Assembly (NCBI RefSeq): GCF_003337235.1
Contig: NZ_QPJC01000004.1
Span: 267,852 to 331,851 of the forward strand
Direction: 5' to 3'
From: Halopolyspora algeriensis
Lineage (GTDB): Bacteria > Actinomycetota > Actinomycetes > Mycobacteriales > Pseudonocardiaceae
DNA length: 64,000 bases
The translations under genes and the position numbers were made by a program. Under the pieces are notes generated by a model. That model was not told the origin of the DNA. It worked only from the letters and a program-made list of their open reading frames with translations, and ran no database searches. The first letter of the stretch is position 1; every line of letters starts with the position of its first letter. Shown piece by piece: positions 1 through 7,177 of the stretch.

Positions 1-2
1 CT

Positions 3-266
3 CGTGACCAAGCAACGAAGCTCGAGCAGGACGCAGGCGGGATCTCCCCTGGGGAGCTAACAGCCCAGGACGCGCATACCCAGAAGGCGCGGCAAATGTT
101 CCAAGATCGTATGACTGGTGGGGAGGGGTCACTTCGCAGTTCGGCAAGCCACATTGCTAGGAAACTCCAGGAGAAAATCGATGCGTACAACGCGACGCTG
201 GAAGAGTACGGCCGTGCCGAGGACAACGCGACCGCTGACGCGCAGCACATCGAACGACGTTCATGA
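3..266 (+). CDS. C-terminal part of an unidentified protein, cut by the window edge
   Basis: An open frame runs from the left edge to a TGA at 264-266 and gives 87 residues with no start in view. The peptide is charged and looks helical; its second half is rich in Lys, Gln, Glu and Ala, as in a coiled coil. I do not recognise the family. The stop lies 15 bases before the start of the lipoprotein gene, so the two are probably co-transcribed. In related actinomycetes DUF3558 lipoproteins often follow short helical (ESX-like) proteins, which is the best guess here but is not shown by any motif. Confidence 0.5.
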   Translation, partial: RDQATKLEQDAGGISPGELTAQDAHTQKARQMFQDRMTGGEGSLRSSASHIARKLQEKIDAYNATLEEYGRAEDNATADAQHIERRS

Positions 267-281
267 GAAACGGTGGAGAGC

Positions 282-872
282 ATGACGAGCAACCTGCGGC
301 GAATCATGATCATGGGAGTTGGCTTGGCCTCAAGTCTTGTGCTTGCCGGGTGCGCTGGAAGTTCCAGCATGGAACCGGGCGGTCAACCTCCTACGATGCC
401 GAAGACATCCACCGGTCCGGAAATCATTAACCCGAAGAATGCTGCAGCTCTCGACGTCTGTGGCCTTCTATCTTCTGAGGCTGCTACGAAGCTCGGTGTC
501 AAGCCTGGCGGCGAAAAGAACTCGAACAGTCTGAACCCGGCAGTCCCGGATGGGTGCATGTGGGAGAGTCCGGATGGCGGTGGCAAGAAGATCGGCTTTA
601 CAGCGATTGATGGCCGTTCAATCAAGACCTATTACAAGAAATCTCATTCCTATACTGACTTCGAGAAAATCACGGTAGCTGGACATCCTGCGGTCAGAGC
701 GAACAAGACCGACCCGATGACAGGCGGAAGCTGCGATATTTACTTGGCGAGCAAGAAAAACCAAGTCGTTTACTCGTACGCTCGGACTCCCAAAGTTGGT
801 GAGGTAAATCCTTGTGACTTGAGCAAGCAAGCACTGGAGCTGTCTGTGTCGTCGTGGCCCACCGCTAAGTAG
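282..872 (+). CDS. DUF3558-like lipoprotein
   Basis: This is a predicted exported lipoprotein of about 196 residues. It has a short Arg-containing N-terminus, a hydrophobic stretch and a lipobox (VLAGC), then a Ser/Pro/Thr-rich linker. The globular part starts with a DVCGLLS segment and has further Cys residues around the middle and near the end, the usual pattern of the DUF3558 family. ATG 282 is preferred over GTG 273 because GGTGGAG at 272-278 then serves as the ribosome binding site. The function of DUF3558 proteins is unknown; the lipobox suggests attachment to the outer face of the membrane. Base composition is less GC-rich than the housekeeping genes, in line with a mobile or accessory origin. 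Confidence 0.75.
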   Translation: MTSNLRRIMIMGVGLASSLVLAGCAGSSSMEPGGQPPTMPKTSTGPEIINPKNAAALDVCGLLSSEAATKLGVKPGGEKNSNSLNPAVPDGCMWESPDGGGKKIGFTAIDGRSIKTYYKKSHSYTDFEKITVAGHPAVRANKTDPMTGGSCDIYLASKKNQVVYSYARTPKVGEVNPCDLSKQALELSVSSWPTAK

Positions 873-890
873 TTCCTCACAGTTCAGTAA

Positions 891-1262
891 GACTATGAGC
901 TGGTCTCACGTCGGCTCGCTGCCGTGGGACGTGATCCGGAGGCACGACTGTTCACCGGCCCGCGTGGAGGGCGCATCAGTACGGCGGTACTGCGCGATGC
1001 CACGTGCTGGGACGAGGTGGTGACCAAGCTCGGGTACGAGCACCTGCGGCGGCACGATTTGCGCCACACCGGACTGACGTGGATGGCCGATGCCGGTGTT
1101 CCGGTGCACGTGCTGCGCAAGGTGGCCGGGCACGGCACCATCACCACGACCCAGCGCTACATTCACCCGAACCAGCAATCGATCAACGATGCCGGAGCCG
1201 CCCTGTCCGCATTCCTGAAGGGGGATCGGTCCCCACGTGGTCCCCACCTGAGGGCGGTGTGA
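891..1262 (+). pseudogene. Tyrosine integrase remnant (C-terminal third only)
   Basis: The frame opens after a stop at 888 and from about 900 encodes the end of a tyrosine recombinase catalytic domain. It includes the RRHDLRHTGLT box (catalytic His and Arg), the AGHGTITTTQRYIH box (His and nucleophile Tyr) and a normal C-terminus. The core-binding domain and the first catalytic Arg are missing. The break lies within about 30 bases of the lipoprotein stop, as expected for a deletion. The fragment reads toward the 46-bp att repeat at 1340 with a terminator between, the same layout as the intact integrase at 11042-12205. It is therefore probably what is left of an older element that used the same tRNA-Pro site. 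Confidence 0.85.
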
Positions 1263-1293
1263 GCGTGACTCGCGATCTCGTCCGAAACGAAAC

Positions 1294-1334
1294 AAGCCCG
1301 CTGACCTGGTCTTTCACCTCAAGTCAGCGGGCTT
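1294..1334 (+). terminator. Terminator after the integrase remnant
   Basis: A perfect 12-bp stem (AAGCCCGCTGAC at 1294-1305 pairing with 1323-1334) encloses a 17-base loop and lies 32 bases after the stop. It has no long T tract. It separates the old integrase end from the att repeat. Confidence 0.7.
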
Positions 1335-1339
1335 GGCCG

Positions 1340-1385
1340 CTGGTCGGGACGGCGGGATTTGAACCCACGACCCCCTGACCCCCAG
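1340..1385 (+). repeat. att repeat, distal end (attL)
   Basis: 46 bases identical to 12261-12306. It matches the tRNA-Pro gene from the 3' CCA back through the anticodon loop, then diverges at 1386, so it is a displaced tRNA fragment and not a gene. Confidence 0.93.
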
Positions 1386-1482
1386 CTGTATGGACGAACG
1401 CCGTCACCTGGTGTTCTCGGTTGAGAGCGGATGGCTCGCTGACCGGTTCTCCCTGGTCGCATTCACCGCTGTTCGGTGCGGT

Positions 1483-1503
1483 TGATGTCAGGTGTGGATG
1501 TCA
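1483..1503 (+). promoter_or_regulatory. Candidate integrase arm-type site, left end
   Basis: TGATGTCA, six bases, then GATGTCA: two direct copies of GATGTCA with 13-base spacing. The same arrangement, matching at 18 of 21 positions and in the same orientation, recurs at 12203-12223 beside the other att copy. Paired repeats flanking the core are typical of integrase arm sites; the function is inferred. The rest of 1386-1630 shows no gene. Confidence 0.5.
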
Positions 1504-1630
1504 GTTAGCGCATCAACAGGCGAACTTGGTTGTGCTATCGCTGTTCGAGCGACGTACTTGATGGGCCACGACAACAAAAGCAAAGTACACTGAGATACCA
1601 TGCTGCGAAAAATCATTCAGGGGGCTTGAA

Positions 1631-2965
1631 ATGGCCAGAAATCATCACCAAGAAGTCTTGGACGGAAATATTGGGTTCTTCTGGCCTATCGATGCAAATG
1701 GTCAAAGGCTGGAAGCCGATGATCAGCGCGGTTATATTCACCTGAAAGAGGATGGACGAATAAGACTGGAAACCTTAGATGAAAACCCAATACTCTCTTT
1801 TGCTAGACAGAGGGAGGATCGTGTCGATCGCCCAGATGCACTGTTAGGCAGCACGGCTAGCTCTTCAGTTCTTGTGCTTAACCTTTTTGGTTCCAGATCT
1901 ACGGTTAATGTCGGCGGCTATCGAGCCTCTGTACGGAAATATTCTGCTCGGACTCTGATAAGTCGAGTCGACTTAGAGAATTTGTCCAGCATCTGTGCAA
2001 CGGGCATCGAGGGAGAATTTTTTGAGGTGGAACGTTGGGCTCAATTTGAACCTTCATGGGAAGCACTTAAACGCGATGAAAGCGGGCGTTTGAGAAGGTT
2101 TAGCATTGAGCTGGAGCCAATAATAGAACAAGATTCTGAAATCGACTCTAATCGATCGCTATACCTGTCCTCGAAATGGAAGGTGACTGGTCCATCTAGT
2201 AGGCGCACTATCTACTCGCCTGTAGTCGTGGGCTGTCGTTCCAACTTTCCAGTTCCATTTTCCGATCTCTTGAATCCTGTCCTTGCGGTGCAGAATTTAC
2301 TCAGTATGGCATACGGTGGATTTGTTTCTGCTGCCGCAGGATCAGCTTTTTTGGATTGCAGGACCGAGCCCCGCGCTAGCCCATTTTGGACGACTCCGTT
2401 GATGCACACTCCTGCGGCGGTTCAGTCACCGCGGTCGATGACTCATGTTCCTCAATTTTCACTCGATATGCTTGGCGGCGTATCAGGATTGGCGAATTGG
2501 GTAAAATTAACTGATGAACATTCGCGGGCGGTAAAACCAATCGTTAACCAGTACCGATTTGGAGGATACTCGCCTGAATTGAAATTGATGGAAGTTGCCG
2601 CGGGGATAGAGTACTGGGTGAACGCAAGTCGTAGGAATTGTCAGTGGGCTAGGGTTGCTCCTAAGTCGCTCGCCCTGGCTGAGCATGTGGGACATCCGTT
2701 CAAGTCATGGATCAGATACGCCGAAAAATGGGCGGACATCTTTTGGCGTAGATATGGACAATTAAAGCATGAGCCCAACTATGAGCCCGATATTTATGAG
2801 ATTAGCGTCCTTGCGGATGTGGGAGTTCATTTGTTGACTGCCGAATTGTTGAATTTTATATCGGACGCGAATAAAGACCCGGCGAGTCGATATTTTGAGT
2901 CTCCCCAGATGGTTTCATTGAAAGAGCGGATTCAATCGTTACTTGGCGGTCCCGGCGACGATTAA
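1631..2965 (+). CDS. ApeA-like HEPN protein, probable anti-phage effector
   Basis: This 444-residue soluble protein has a long beta-rich N-terminal region and an alpha-helical C-terminal quarter. The helical part carries R374-x5-H380 (in WRRYGQLKHEP), fitting the Rx4-6H active-site motif of HEPN ribonucleases. The N-terminal opening, with a short FFWP motif followed by strands, and the overall size resemble ApeA, a HEPN anti-phage protein of about this length; this is my recognition, not a search result. The gene is visibly AT-richer than the rest of the element and uses codons such as AGA, TTA and ATA that are rare nearby, so it was acquired recently. A G-run ending about 8 bases before ATG 1631 may serve as a weak ribosome binding site. 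If it acts like its relatives, it would degrade RNA on phage infection and stop cell growth. Confidence 0.6.
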   Translation: MARNHHQEVLDGNIGFFWPIDANGQRLEADDQRGYIHLKEDGRIRLETLDENPILSFARQREDRVDRPDALLGSTASSSVLVLNLFGSRSTVNVGGYRASVRKYSARTLISRVDLENLSSICATGIEGEFFEVERWAQFEPSWEALKRDESGRLRRFSIELEPIIEQDSEIDSNRSLYLSSKWKVTGPSSRRTIYSPVVVGCRSNFPVPFSDLLNPVLAVQNLLSMAYGGFVSAAAGSAFLDCRTEPRASPFWTTPLMHTPAAVQSPRSMTHVPQFSLDMLGGVSGLANWVKLTDEHSRAVKPIVNQYRFGGYSPELKLMEVAAGIEYWVNASRRNCQWARVAPKSLALAEHVGHPFKSWIRYAEKWADIFWRRYGQLKHEPNYEPDIYEISVLADVGVHLLTAELLNFISDANKDPASRYFESPQMVSLKERIQSLLGGPGDD

Positions 2966-3446
2966 TTACACGCAACACGCACTCGCCGCCATCCCGCTGT
3001 CCTTGCCGCCCCACTGCCGGGGTTATCGGCGTCAACCCGGCAACCACCGCTCACGCCACCGGCATCGGCCGCCAGGCCGCGCGCATGCTCGACAGCCGGC
3101 CACCGGCGTGAGCGGTGCGCCGCAGGCGGGGTTGATGCCGATGTTCCCGGCTTTGATCCTGCGGCAACAGCGGGATGGCGGCCCGACCAAGGCGAACGCG
3201 GCCGGCCGGCCGCGTTGTGCGCAACTGTGTTCCGCCTTCTTCCGCCCTCGCAGCGTGCTCTCGCGCGTGCCAAGCCGGGCGCGACCGCCCGGCGCAGAGC
3301 CGAGCCTGCGAGGCGGCGCGCCAGGTCGCCCGGCTCTTGGCCGCGTCCGCCCCGCCTCGCGGGGCGGCTTGAAGACGTACAGAAAGTTCTCACAGTGTTG
3401 GCCTTACCCTATCGCTGTTACAGCCCCGTGACCATGCCGGGGCATC
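2966..3446. other. GC-rich, inverted-repeat-rich non-coding block between the two HEPN genes
   Basis: No convincing gene is present: short frames on both strands have low-complexity, Arg/Pro-rich translations. The block contains several hairpins. There is a perfect 13-bp inverted repeat (3045-3057 with 3105-3117) with nested stems inside, a near-perfect 7-bp hairpin (ATCCTGC with GCGGGAT, about 3157-3178), a perfect 22-bp palindrome (3195-3216), a 9-bp stem with a 3-base loop (3347-3355 with 3359-3367), and a small stem just before the next start codon. Its composition contrasts with the AT-rich genes on either side. It could be a single-strand origin (sso or sti type), an oriT-like locus, or a structured RNA linked to the HEPN genes. 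Nothing in the sequence decides between these. Confidence 0.5.
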
Positions 3447-4442
3447 ATGAGTTCTATGGATGATGTGAGTCTTGCGCGACCTGAGGGAATTGACGAGCCT
3501 GCGTGGACGTCGATTACTAAGCATCGCGATCGCCTCAAGGACGCGCTATTGCGCTCGGATCGTCCTCACGTGCTCGGGTGCGCTAAAGATCTTGTGGAGT
3601 GTGTTGCTCGCGTTGTTGTCTCGGAACTTGGAGACATCACCAGTGAATCCGATGACTTCCCTACGGCATTAGGAAAGGCCCACAAAACCCTTAAACGTCA
3701 ACCTGGAATTGACCTTACCGACGACCCATCCCTTCAGAAATTAGCACAAGGTGCTAAAAATATTGCGATTGCAGTAAATGAATTTCGAAATTCGCGTGGA
3801 ACCGGGCATGGTCGTGTTAGAGATCCAATAGTAGAAGACGAAGTATATGAAGCTTCCCTCATGGGAGCCTTGCTTTGGGTTCGATGGAGTCTCCGTCGCT
3901 TAGAATACTTGATTCGCGGAATGCCGAATTCTTTGATACGCGATCTCAGTGAAGGCGCTAAATTTTACCGAGAGGATCTTGCCGAGCGTTTGGTAGCTGC
4001 CAGTCTCGCAAACCTTGAGACGGATACACTTCAGCGGCTAGGGAAGGCCGTTGGACAACGCGCAAAGACAGGTACATTCAATGTACAAGAGGAGGGAGTC
4101 GAGAAGTGCAGCGAGTCTAGCGACCTAATGCAGTGGCCAGTTGGATACCGAGAAGGACTAGCCAGAAGCATGTTTTTTAGCGAAAATGGCCGAGTTCAGG
4201 TAACACAGTGGTCTTCAGAGTATGCAGCTGGAGTAATTTCTGGAATACCCGACCCTGAATCCATATTAGACGAGATGATAAGTATACTACCAAATGTGGA
4301 TAGTTCTGACCTTAATAGCATCAACGATGATAGCATCATCTACAAAAGACTCATCGACAGTAAGGACTTATTTGAAGAACCTTACCGCTCGAAATGGATA
4401 GAGTTTGCAGTTCGATTCAAGCCGTCGAGTCATCCATTTTGA
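3447..4442 (+). CDS. Abortive-infection family protein with Abi_C-like HEPN motif
   Basis: This 331-residue soluble protein has a central helical segment ending in EFRNSRGTGHG. R114-x6-H121 fits the conserved RN...GxGHG signature of the abortive infection C-terminal family (PF14355 type), a HEPN-like fold. In this family the motif normally sits near the C-terminus; here about 200 further residues follow, so this may be a variant architecture. The gene is AT-rich like the HEPN gene to its left and unlike the element backbone. No good ribosome binding site precedes ATG 3447; ATG 3456 is an alternative. An RNA-targeting abortive-infection role is inferred from motif and context, not shown. Confidence 0.6.
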   Translation: MSSMDDVSLARPEGIDEPAWTSITKHRDRLKDALLRSDRPHVLGCAKDLVECVARVVVSELGDITSESDDFPTALGKAHKTLKRQPGIDLTDDPSLQKLAQGAKNIAIAVNEFRNSRGTGHGRVRDPIVEDEVYEASLMGALLWVRWSLRRLEYLIRGMPNSLIRDLSEGAKFYREDLAERLVAASLANLETDTLQRLGKAVGQRAKTGTFNVQEEGVEKCSESSDLMQWPVGYREGLARSMFFSENGRVQVTQWSSEYAAGVISGIPDPESILDEMISILPNVDSSDLNSINDDSIIYKRLIDSKDLFEEPYRSKWIEFAVRFKPSSHPF

Positions 4443-4496
4443 TTAATGTCGATATGATCTATTTTTTTTATGGTCCTTTCCGGGTATCCTAGTGTT

Positions 4497-5048
4497 GTGA
4501 CGCTATTCGCCTGGGCCTACGGAGTCGCAGAACACAAGCTCGCTAGCGTGCTACCGCGTCGCTGGGAGCACGTGCAGGGCGTGGCTCGTCAGGCGCGCAG
4601 CTTGCAACCTATGGCAGGTAGTGATGCGGACCTGTTGGAGTCGGCGGCGATCCTGCATGACGTGGGCTATGCGCCGGACATCGCGCACACTGGCTTTCAT
4701 CCCCTGGACGGGGCGAACTTCCTTCACCTGATCGACGCACCCGCTCGGCTCGTGCATCTGGTTGCTCACCACTCCTACGCCGCACTCGAAGCTGACCTAC
4801 GGGAACTCTCTGCCGAGCTGTCCGAGTTCGAGGATGAGCGAGGCTCGCTGCGGGATGCGCTGTGGTACTGCGACTTGACGACGACCCCGGACGGTGAAGT
4901 CATCGACGCTCGAGACCGGATCGCTGAGATTCAGCAGCGTTACGGCCCGGATCACCTGGTTACTCGGTTCATCACGCAAGCATCGCCGGAACTGCTCGCG
5001 GTGGTCGATCGCACGGAACGCCGGCTTTCGGCTGTCGCGGCTGGCTAG
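4497..5048 (+). CDS. HD-domain phosphohydrolase-like protein
   Basis: About 183 residues from GTG 4497 (ATG 4470 is an in-frame alternative). The HD signature is clear: HV near the N-terminus, then LHDVGYAPD and HTGFHPLDGA, then HLVAHHS, giving the metal-binding His/Asp set of small HD hydrolases. Such proteins cleave phosphate esters, often of nucleotides, but the substrate here is unknown. The gene ends in a 4-base overlap with the convergent Nudix gene. It recurs in AICEs beside Nudix and HTH genes, so it belongs to the element's regulatory or immunity module rather than to the HEPN cargo; its GC content agrees with that. TATCCT at 4485-4490 shortly before GTG 4497 could be a -10 box for a near-leaderless transcript. 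Confidence 0.75.
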   Translation: MTLFAWAYGVAEHKLASVLPRRWEHVQGVARQARSLQPMAGSDADLLESAAILHDVGYAPDIAHTGFHPLDGANFLHLIDAPARLVHLVAHHSYAALEADLRELSAELSEFEDERGSLRDALWYCDLTTTPDGEVIDARDRIAEIQQRYGPDHLVTRFITQASPELLAVVDRTERRLSAVAAG

Positions 5049-5515
5049 CTCAGGTACGGCCGGGCTCGGTTTTCCAATGCGTGCTGGATGCGTAGGCGCA
5101 TCGACGAGTCAATGCTCAAAGTCTCGATGTGCTCAGGCTCTACCCAGTGCACTCGGCGGGATTCCGAGCTCGTTCGCAGTTCTCCGCCGGTCGGCTGGGC
5201 GTGGAAGACAATGGAGAACTCCTGGCGGACTTCGCCGTCGTCATAGGCGATGACGTGGCGCGGATCGGAGTAGATGCCGACGATGCCGGTCACCTCGACT
5301 TCGATGCCGGTCTCCTCGCGGATCTCGCGCATGGCGGCTTCTCGCGTGGTTTCGCCGATGTCCTGTGCTCCTCCGGGCACTGCCCAGAGCCCGTTATCGG
5401 TGCGCTCGATCATCAGGACATCGCCGGACTCGTTCCGCACGATCGCAGCGACAGCGACGACCAGGCTGTTGGCTCTCGGCGCCCGCGGATCGTCGTAGTA
5501 GTCCGTCTTCGGCAT
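5045..5515 (-). CDS. Nudix hydrolase, Pif-like candidate immunity factor
   Basis: 156 residues with a complete Nudix box (G-x5-E-x7-REIREETGI, about residues 48-70). Nudix enzymes cleave nucleoside diphosphates linked to another group. In pSAM2 the Nudix protein Pif blocks redundant transfer into cells that already carry the element. Position in an AICE beside its regulator makes a Pif-like role reasonable, but this is inferred. An AGGAGG ribosome binding site lies in the 9-base gap after the upstream regulator gene, so the two form one transcription unit. The stop overlaps that of the HD gene by four bases. Confidence 0.8.
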   Translation of the reverse strand: MPKTDYYDDPRAPRANSLVVAVAAIVRNESGDVLMIERTDNGLWAVPGGAQDIGETTREAAMREIREETGIEVEVTGIVGIYSDPRHVIAYDDGEVRQEFSIVFHAQPTGGELRTSSESRRVHWVEPEHIETLSIDSSMRLRIQHALENRARPYLS

Positions 5516-5524
5516 ACCTCCTGC

Positions 5525-6268
5525 TTACCACGGGTGCGGCGTGGCGGTCTCCCAGACGGCATCGAAGCTGTCCGCATACGTGGTGAACAAGTCCCCGGCT
5601 GAGAGCCTGCGCAGGTGCATCGCCGGGGCGTGTGCGGCGAGTTTCCCGAACACGTGCGGGTTGACGATCATCTCGTCGTCGAACCGGTAGATCGAGTTGT
5701 ACAGCACGGTGCCGTGCGTCCGGACCTCGATACCGGGGACATCCTTCAGCGGCTTGAAGTGAGCCAACGCGTGGTCGACCTTGGCCGAGATCGTGTCACG
5801 GCCGATCCCCTCGTCCAAACTGCGCTGGATCACGGCATCGCTGTCCCGGTCGCCGAAGAGCAACCGTATCCGTGCCCCATTCTCGGCTTTGGCCTTGAGC
5901 GTGTTGAGCAGGTTCGGCTTTTCCGTCATGAACATCCCCACATAGACGAGGATGTCCACATAGGTCGTGGCGCGCTCCAAGAGACGGTCCCATAGATCGT
6001 TCGGTACCGCGTTGCGGTGCGGGCACACCTGCACGATCTCCGACTGACTGACCTCCTCTGCCTTGTCGTCCGACACGGCAGACGGCCAGAGGTAGCGCTC
6101 ACGTTCCCCCAGCTTGGCGGCGATGGCATGCCGGTACTTCGGATACGGTGTGCGCTCCTTGGTGATCCACCGCTCAACGGTCTTGGGGTCCACCTTGAGT
6201 TCCTCGGCCAGCTCGGCTGGCGTGATCCCTTGGGACTGGATCGCATCGCGGAGACGTTCATTCGCCAT
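5525..6268 (-). CDS. HTH regulator with PLD-like (DUF5919-type) C-terminal domain
   Basis: 247 residues. Residues 1-60 form a helix-turn-helix of the XRE type (GITPAELAEELKVDPKTVERWI). From about residue 85 a second domain has strands such as VDILVYVG and IRLLFGDRD, and a late LYNSIYRFDDEMIVNPHVFG segment that resembles a degenerate half-site of the phospholipase D fold. The full catalytic HKD motif is not present, so a binding or sensing role is more likely than catalysis. It is divergent from the activator gene at 6431, and operator-like repeats lie right upstream of its start. It probably represses or switches the element's transfer genes and its own operon with the Nudix gene. Confidence 0.75.
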   Translation of the reverse strand: MANERLRDAIQSQGITPAELAEELKVDPKTVERWITKERTPYPKYRHAIAAKLGERERYLWPSAVSDDKAEEVSQSEIVQVCPHRNAVPNDLWDRLLERATTYVDILVYVGMFMTEKPNLLNTLKAKAENGARIRLLFGDRDSDAVIQRSLDEGIGRDTISAKVDHALAHFKPLKDVPGIEVRTHGTVLYNSIYRFDDEMIVNPHVFGKLAAHAPAMHLRRLSAGDLFTTYADSFDAVWETATPHPW

Positions 6269-6290
6269 GGTGCCACCTTCGAAGTACCTC

Positions 6291-6332
6291 TAGGGACGTC
6301 TATACCATACCACGGACGTCCCTAGACGTCCC
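6291..6332. promoter_or_regulatory. Operator with three TAGGGACGTC half-sites
   Basis: TAGGGACGTC at 6291-6300 is repeated inverted as GACGTCCCTA at 6315-6324, and a third partial copy GACGTCCC follows directly at 6325-6332. The array starts 22 bases upstream of the HTH regulator's start and lies in the divergent region before the activator gene at 6431. An AT-rich TATACCATA spacer (6301-6309) between the arms could hold a -10 box. The HTH regulator is the obvious candidate binder. Confidence 0.65.
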
Positions 6333-6430
6333 GCCTTGTAGTGCTGTCGTCCTCTGCTCGCCGGGCATCTTGGTCTCACTTCGTCAGATCGGAGTTTCAA
6401 CCGAGAGATCAAGTCGAGGAGGGCTTTGTT

Positions 6431-6781
6431 ATGCGTCTGATCATCGATACGTCGCAGGTGTCGTTCACCGTGGGTCGTGAGGCTACGCCGAAGACCGATC
6501 AGAACGGGATTCAGCGGACCGACCGCAACACCAAGGAGCCGTTGTTTGCTGTGCAGCTGGTTGCCGTGGATGACGGCGGGGCCGAGGTGATCAACGTGAC
6601 TGTCGCGGGAGCGAACCCGCCCCAGGTCACGAAGGGTCAACCTGTCACCCCGACTGAGCTTCAGGCGATTCCGTGGGCACAGAACGGGCGCAACGGTGTG
6701 GCTTTCCGTGCCACCGCGATCACTCCGAACGCCGCTGCTGCCGGTTCTGCCAAGTCGGCTTCCTCCGGGCAGTCTTCCTGA
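6431..6781 (+). CDS. SCO3933/Pra-like activator of replication and transfer
   Basis: 116 residues from ATG 6431, preceded by a strong GAGGAGGG site. The pattern is typical of small AICE regulators: a short N-terminal strand, TDRNTKEPLFAVQLVAV in the first half, then a V/I-rich beta region and PTELQAIPW...GVAFRATAIT near the end. The C-terminal 15 residues are Ala/Ser-rich. In pSAM2 the Pra protein activates the rep-xis-int operon. This gene heads the rightward backbone and faces the operator, which fits that role. Identification rests on resemblance and position. Confidence 0.65.
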   Translation: MRLIIDTSQVSFTVGREATPKTDQNGIQRTDRNTKEPLFAVQLVAVDDGGAEVINVTVAGANPPQVTKGQPVTPTELQAIPWAQNGRNGVAFRATAITPNAAAAGSAKSASSGQSS

Positions 6782-6812
6782 CCCGCATCACGGGTAACGA
6801 CCGGGAGCGACG

Positions 6813-7073
6813 ATGACGCATTCTGATGACGCCACAGCATCCGAATTGTGGAACCAATGGCAGAAACTGTGTGCCGAAAAGCACTCGTGGAGTGTGTTTC
6901 AACTGAACAGGATCAAGCGTGCCAACGAAATCGGCAAGCATGATTACGCCGCGTTGGCCGAGATTGATCGGGCCCGTCATGTTTTGGACGGATTGGCCTC
7001 GTTGACGATGGCCAAATACGAGCTCGCTCGTGCTGGCGTGGATGCCTCGACCATCTCGCCACCACGCCTGTAA
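6813..7073 (+). CDS. Small conserved AICE protein of unknown function
   Basis: 86 residues, mostly helical, with a WNQWQKLCAEKHSW opening, a charged middle and a hydrophobic helix (LDGLASLTMAKYELA). There is no signal peptide or membrane segment. It lies 31 bases after the activator gene, preceded by GGGAGCG, and is followed by a strong hairpin, so it closes the first backbone transcript. The same position in other AICEs holds small unnamed ORFs. Confidence 0.6.
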   Translation: MTHSDDATASELWNQWQKLCAEKHSWSVFQLNRIKRANEIGKHDYAALAEIDRARHVLDGLASLTMAKYELARAGVDASTISPPRL

Positions 7074-7085
7074 GTGATCGGAGGA

Positions 7086-7131
7086 AACGGGACCGGCTTT
7101 GGTTCTTGGCGGTTCCACATCCGGTCCCGTT
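7086..7131 (+). terminator. Hairpin between regulatory and transfer genes
   Basis: An 11-bp perfect stem (AACGGGACCGG at 7086-7096 pairing with 7121-7131) lies in the 104-base gap. No T tract follows, so it may attenuate rather than fully stop transcription. Confidence 0.55.
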
Positions 7132-7177
7132 CCTGTACTTCGTGTTATTCGACTCTGCCAAGGAGGGCTGAAGAGTC

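Noticed and set aside
1340..1385. A second tRNA-Pro gene
   Set aside because: Only the 3' half is present; sequence diverges after the anticodon loop, so it cannot fold as a tRNA. It is the att duplication.
2962..3393. A 143-codon minus-strand gene in the HEPN spacer
   Set aside because: The translation is Arg/Ala/Gly-rich with no motif, no ribosome binding site is seen, and it covers the inverted repeats.
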